Origin: Shewanella loihica PV-4 | GTDB taxonomy: Bacteria; Pseudomonadota; Gammaproteobacteria; Enterobacterales; Shewanellaceae | Assembly: GCF_000016065.1 (NCBI RefSeq) | Contig: NC_009092.1 | Span: 3,906,001 to 3,970,000 of the forward strand | Direction: 5' to 3' | Length of the DNA: 64,000 nt | Shown here: piece by piece, positions 61,766-64,000 of the stretch | How the letters are laid out: the number at the start of each line of letters is the position of its first letter | Position numbering within the stretch: the first letter of the stretch is position 1 | Made by a program: the position numbers and the translations under genes | The notes under the pieces: generated by a model | The model's database searches: none | What the model saw: the letters and a program-made list of their open reading frames with translations, nothing else | What the model was told of the DNA's origin: nothing

Positions 61766-63211
61766 CTAATCTCGGTCTAGCAGCCAAACCAGCTCCGGCA
61801 AGGCGGTAAGGTCTAAGGTATCGCCCCGCTCGGCGATCACCACATGGGGTGACTGGCTTCCCTCGGGCACCAACTCGGCCTTGAGCCGCTGCTGCGCCTC
61901 GCGCTCACCATGGATCAGAATCAGCGGCGGCGTGTGTTTAAAGTGTCGATACCAATGGATAAGCTCGGCCTGATCCGCGTGAGCCGACAACCCACCGACC
62001 GTATGTATCTTGGCCTTCACCGGAATATCACGGCCATGTATGGTGAGCGACTCGGCGCCATCCACCAGCAGGCGTCCCGGCGTCCCCAAGGCCTGGAAAC
62101 CACAGATGATCACATCCGACTGGGGATTGGCCAGGTTATGCTCCAGATGGCTGCGGATCCGGCCGCCATTGCACATGCCGCTACCGGCGATGATGATCAA
62201 GCCCTGATGGATCTCGTTAAGCTCCATCGACTCTTGGGTGCTGTCGATGAAATCCACGTTCGAGAGCAGCGGATGCTTGCCCGGCGACAGACGGGTGAAG
62301 CGCTTAAAGTCCTCATCCATCAGCTGATAGTTGGCCACATAAATCTGGGTCGCCTTGATCGCCATGGGGCTGTCGAGACAGATACGCCAGTTGGACAGCG
62401 CCCACTCCTTGGCATAGAGGTGAAACAGATAGAGCAGCTCCTGAGCCCGCCCGACGGAGAATGCCGGCAGAAGAATATTGCCGCGGCTCTCCTTAATCGT
62501 CTTGGCGAAGATAGCCTTAAGCTCCGCCAGGGTGTCGTCCCAGCTTCGGTGTAGCCTGTCACCATAGGTGCTCTCCATCAACACCAGATCGGCGTCATCG
62601 ATCAGCGTAGGATCATCCAGAATCGGCATGCCCGCCCGCCCCAGATCGCCGCTAAACACCAGCTTCTTGCGCTCGCTTCCCTCCCCCAGCCACAACTCGA
62701 CCACGGCCGAGCCTAGAATATGCCCGGCATCGCTTAGACAAGCCGTCAACTGAGGCACCACCTTCACCGACTGACCATAATCCAGGGCGACAAACTGCTT
62801 GATCACCAGCGCCACATCTTCCTCGTCGAACAGGGGCTCCAGCGGCGGCAGATCCATCTTCACCCGCTTCTTGTTGAGGCGCTCCACATCGCGTACCTGC
62901 AGCATGGCGGCATCCCTGAGCATCACCTCACACAGCTCAACCGTCGCCTTATGGGTGTAGATGGGGCCGGTAAAGCCAGACTTGACCAGCAGAGGGAGAC
63001 GCCCCGAGTGATCGATATGGGCATGGCTCAGCACTACGGCATGGATTTCTGTAGGTTCGAAGAGGAAGGGCTCGTGATTGCGCAGGGCATCGAGCTTACC
63101 CCCCTGGATTAGGCCGCAATCGAGCAGCACCTGACGACCCGAAATATCGAGAAGATGACAGGAGCCCGTCACCTCCTGAGCCGCACCGAGAAAAGAGAGC
63201 GTCATCTGCAT
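61766..63211 (-). CDS. beta-CASP metallo-beta-lactamase-fold nuclease
   Basis: 481 residues from ATG 63211. MBL fold with the metal motif SHAHIDHSGRLP (about 57-68), DAGHILGSA (about 170), the beta-CASP insertion and the Zn-dependent RNA-specificity C-terminal motif VGGLSAHADQAEL. The family includes RNases of the CPSF73/Ysh1 and RNase J type. The cellular role here is unknown. Another ATG two codons downstream is possible. Its ribosome-binding site lies inside a tandem repeat. Confidence 0.88.
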   Translation of the reverse strand: MQMTLSFLGAAQEVTGSCHLLDISGRQVLLDCGLIQGGKLDALRNHEPFLFEPTEIHAVVLSHAHIDHSGRLPLLVKSGFTGPIYTHKATVELCEVMLRDAAMLQVRDVERLNKKRVKMDLPPLEPLFDEEDVALVIKQFVALDYGQSVKVVPQLTACLSDAGHILGSAVVELWLGEGSERKKLVFSGDLGRAGMPILDDPTLIDDADLVLMESTYGDRLHRSWDDTLAELKAIFAKTIKESRGNILLPAFSVGRAQELLYLFHLYAKEWALSNWRICLDSPMAIKATQIYVANYQLMDEDFKRFTRLSPGKHPLLSNVDFIDSTQESMELNEIHQGLIIIAGSGMCNGGRIRSHLEHNLANPQSDVIICGFQALGTPGRLLVDGAESLTIHGRDIPVKAKIHTVGGLSAHADQAELIHWYRHFKHTPPLILIHGEREAQQRLKAELVPEGSQSPHVVIAERGDTLDLTALPELVWLLDRD

Positions 63212-63262
63212 AACAATGTCCTTTGAATAACAATGCCATTTGAATACCAAGATCCTTTGAGT
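63212..63262 (-). repeat. three 17-bp tandem repeats at the ribosome-binding site of the beta-CASP gene
   Basis: Plus-strand units AACAATGTCCTTTGAAT, AACAATGCCATTTGAAT, ACCAAGATCCTTTGAGT, directly upstream of the start codon, with a partial fourth (AACAAGGCC). On the minus strand units one and three contain CAAAGGA, a ribosome-binding sequence. Confidence 0.75.
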
Positions 63263-63672
63263 AACAAGGCCTTAGAGTGCCCGTAAGCGGCAAGGCAAAG
63301 AGAATACCTGGCCCAAACGAGCCTGAAAGAAATGATTCAGCTTATGGTTAAAAGATAGTCTTTTTAGTAGCTTCCAACCAGTTGTCTCAAAGAGAATCAC
63401 AAACCCAGAAGCGATAAATCTGGTTCTGCCCACACCAAAAAGGCTAATGAGCCTGACTAGGAGTAGACGCGAATATTCTCATTCCTTAGTCTTATTTTCT
63501 TGTGTCTTTATCATTGACCAATACACAACAAGCAAATAACATATCGACAACAAATCTTATTGATGTACAAAGACTTAATTAAGTAAAAACGAATCTAATA
63601 CGAGATAAGATAGGGGGATGCACTCAGGCATTTCCCAAAATAACAACAAACAGAAAGTTAGGGACATTCGCT
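63263..63672. other. 410-bp intergenic region
   Basis: AT-rich and without a credible ORF. It must hold the promoters of the beta-CASP gene and of the lipoprotein gene at the right end. No strong hairpin or repeat beyond the tandem repeat next to it. Confidence 0.45.
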
Positions 63673-64000
63673 ATGCTTAAGGGATTAATGCGTATAGGCT
63701 GCTTGCTTATACTCGCCTCGCAACTCAGCGCCTGTGGCGGTGGAAGCGGCTCATCAGAAACAGATAAAACCGCGGTCAAACTCAACCAAACACTCAGCTT
63801 TAGTCAAGGTGGCACCATAGAGAAAACCTTCGGTGATGAGGCTTTTAGCAACTCGCTTCAAGGTTTTTTAGGAACTGGAGCCATAAGTTATACCAGCTCT
63901 AACCCAGAAGTCGTCACCGTCTCCAATGATGGTTTGGTCGCGATATTAACCGCGGGTTCCAGCACTATTACCGCTCATATCGCCGAAGATGCCAAGTACC
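63673..64000 (+). CDS. lipoprotein with bacterial Ig-like (Big2) domain, 5' part
   Basis: The gene starts at ATG 63673 and runs off the window. It opens with a lipoprotein signal (MRIGCLLILASQLSAC, lipobox LSAC) and then a Gly/Ser spacer. Residues about 70-108 (ISYTSSNPEVVTVSND, then GLVAILTAGSSTITAHI) are a typical Big2 repeat as found in adhesins and cell-surface proteins. At least 109 residues are visible; the frame stays open to the end. Confidence 0.8.
   Translation, partial: MLKGLMRIGCLLILASQLSACGGGSGSSETDKTAVKLNQTLSFSQGGTIEKTFGDEAFSNSLQGFLGTGAISYTSSNPEVVTVSNDGLVAILTAGSSTITAHIAEDAKY

Overview
The window reads as a chromosomal segment of a marine gammaproteobacterium, most probably a Shewanella species. 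This rests on protein similarity as I recognise it and on gene order: rpsF-priB-rpsR-rplI near dnaB-alr, motX between rnr and purA, degQ-degS, murA with the mla genes, and the lpt-rpoN-hpf-ptsN-rapZ-npr block. No rRNA, tRNA, CRISPR array, transposase or integrase gene was seen. Most of the window is gene-dense and fairly GC-rich. The stretch 22.6-24.2 kb is clearly AT-richer and looks acquired.

Layout. 0.1-1.7 kb: a CPA2 cation/proton antiporter. 1.8-10.1 kb: a beta-galactoside/galactose locus with a secreted beta-propeller protein, an exported GH2 beta-galactosidase, a sodium/solute symporter, galactokinase and galactose mutarotase. galT, galE and a regulator are not in the window. 10.2-12.7 kb: an acidic unknown protein, a quinone oxidoreductase and CheX. 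12.7-16.6 kb (minus strand): dnaB-alr plus an Omp85-type barrel. 16.7-19.5 kb: an S46 dipeptidyl-peptidase and an unknown protein. 19.6-21.0 kb: the rpsF-priB-rpsR-rplI operon. 21.2 kb: a DUF481 outer-membrane protein. 22.0-24.7 kb: an accessory island holding two promoter-less-looking gene cassettes with two attC sites and no integrase (CALIN-like), flanked by four related hairpin-rich repeats, two on each side in opposite orientation. 24.8-30.6 kb: rlmB, rnr, motX, purA and yjeT. 30.7-31.6 kb: rplM-rpsI. 31.8-35.8 kb: zapE, degQ, degS. 35.9-41.0 kb: a 52-residue membrane protein, murA, ibaG and mlaBCDEF. 41.1-49.0 kb: yrbG-kdsD-kdsC-lptC-lptA-lptB-rpoN-hpf-ptsN-rapZ-npr. 49.1-52.5 kb: mgtE and a two-component pair. 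52.6-64 kb: mixed genes (FG-GAP protein, MnmD-like methyltransferase, RarD, hydrolase, rRNA methyltransferase, MFS, CPA1 antiporter, beta-CASP nuclease, start of a lipoprotein).

How the parts work together. A large share of the window serves the envelope: LPS precursor synthesis and transport (KdsD, KdsC, LptABC), retrograde phospholipid transport (Mla), peptidoglycan precursors (MurA, Alr) and envelope stress proteolysis (DegS, DegQ with a candidate sigma-E promoter). The sugar locus implies that beta-galactosides are cut outside the cytoplasm and the galactose is imported with sodium and phosphorylated. motX carries a good sigma-28 promoter, which ties it to the flagellar regulon.

The most unusual material is the integrase-less cassette pair with its flanking repeats. 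Other points are a 17-bp hairpin ending just before the start codon of the first sugar-locus gene, tandem repeats in the ribosome-binding regions of motX and the beta-CASP gene, and an in-frame 15-bp tandem repeat in the FG-GAP protein.
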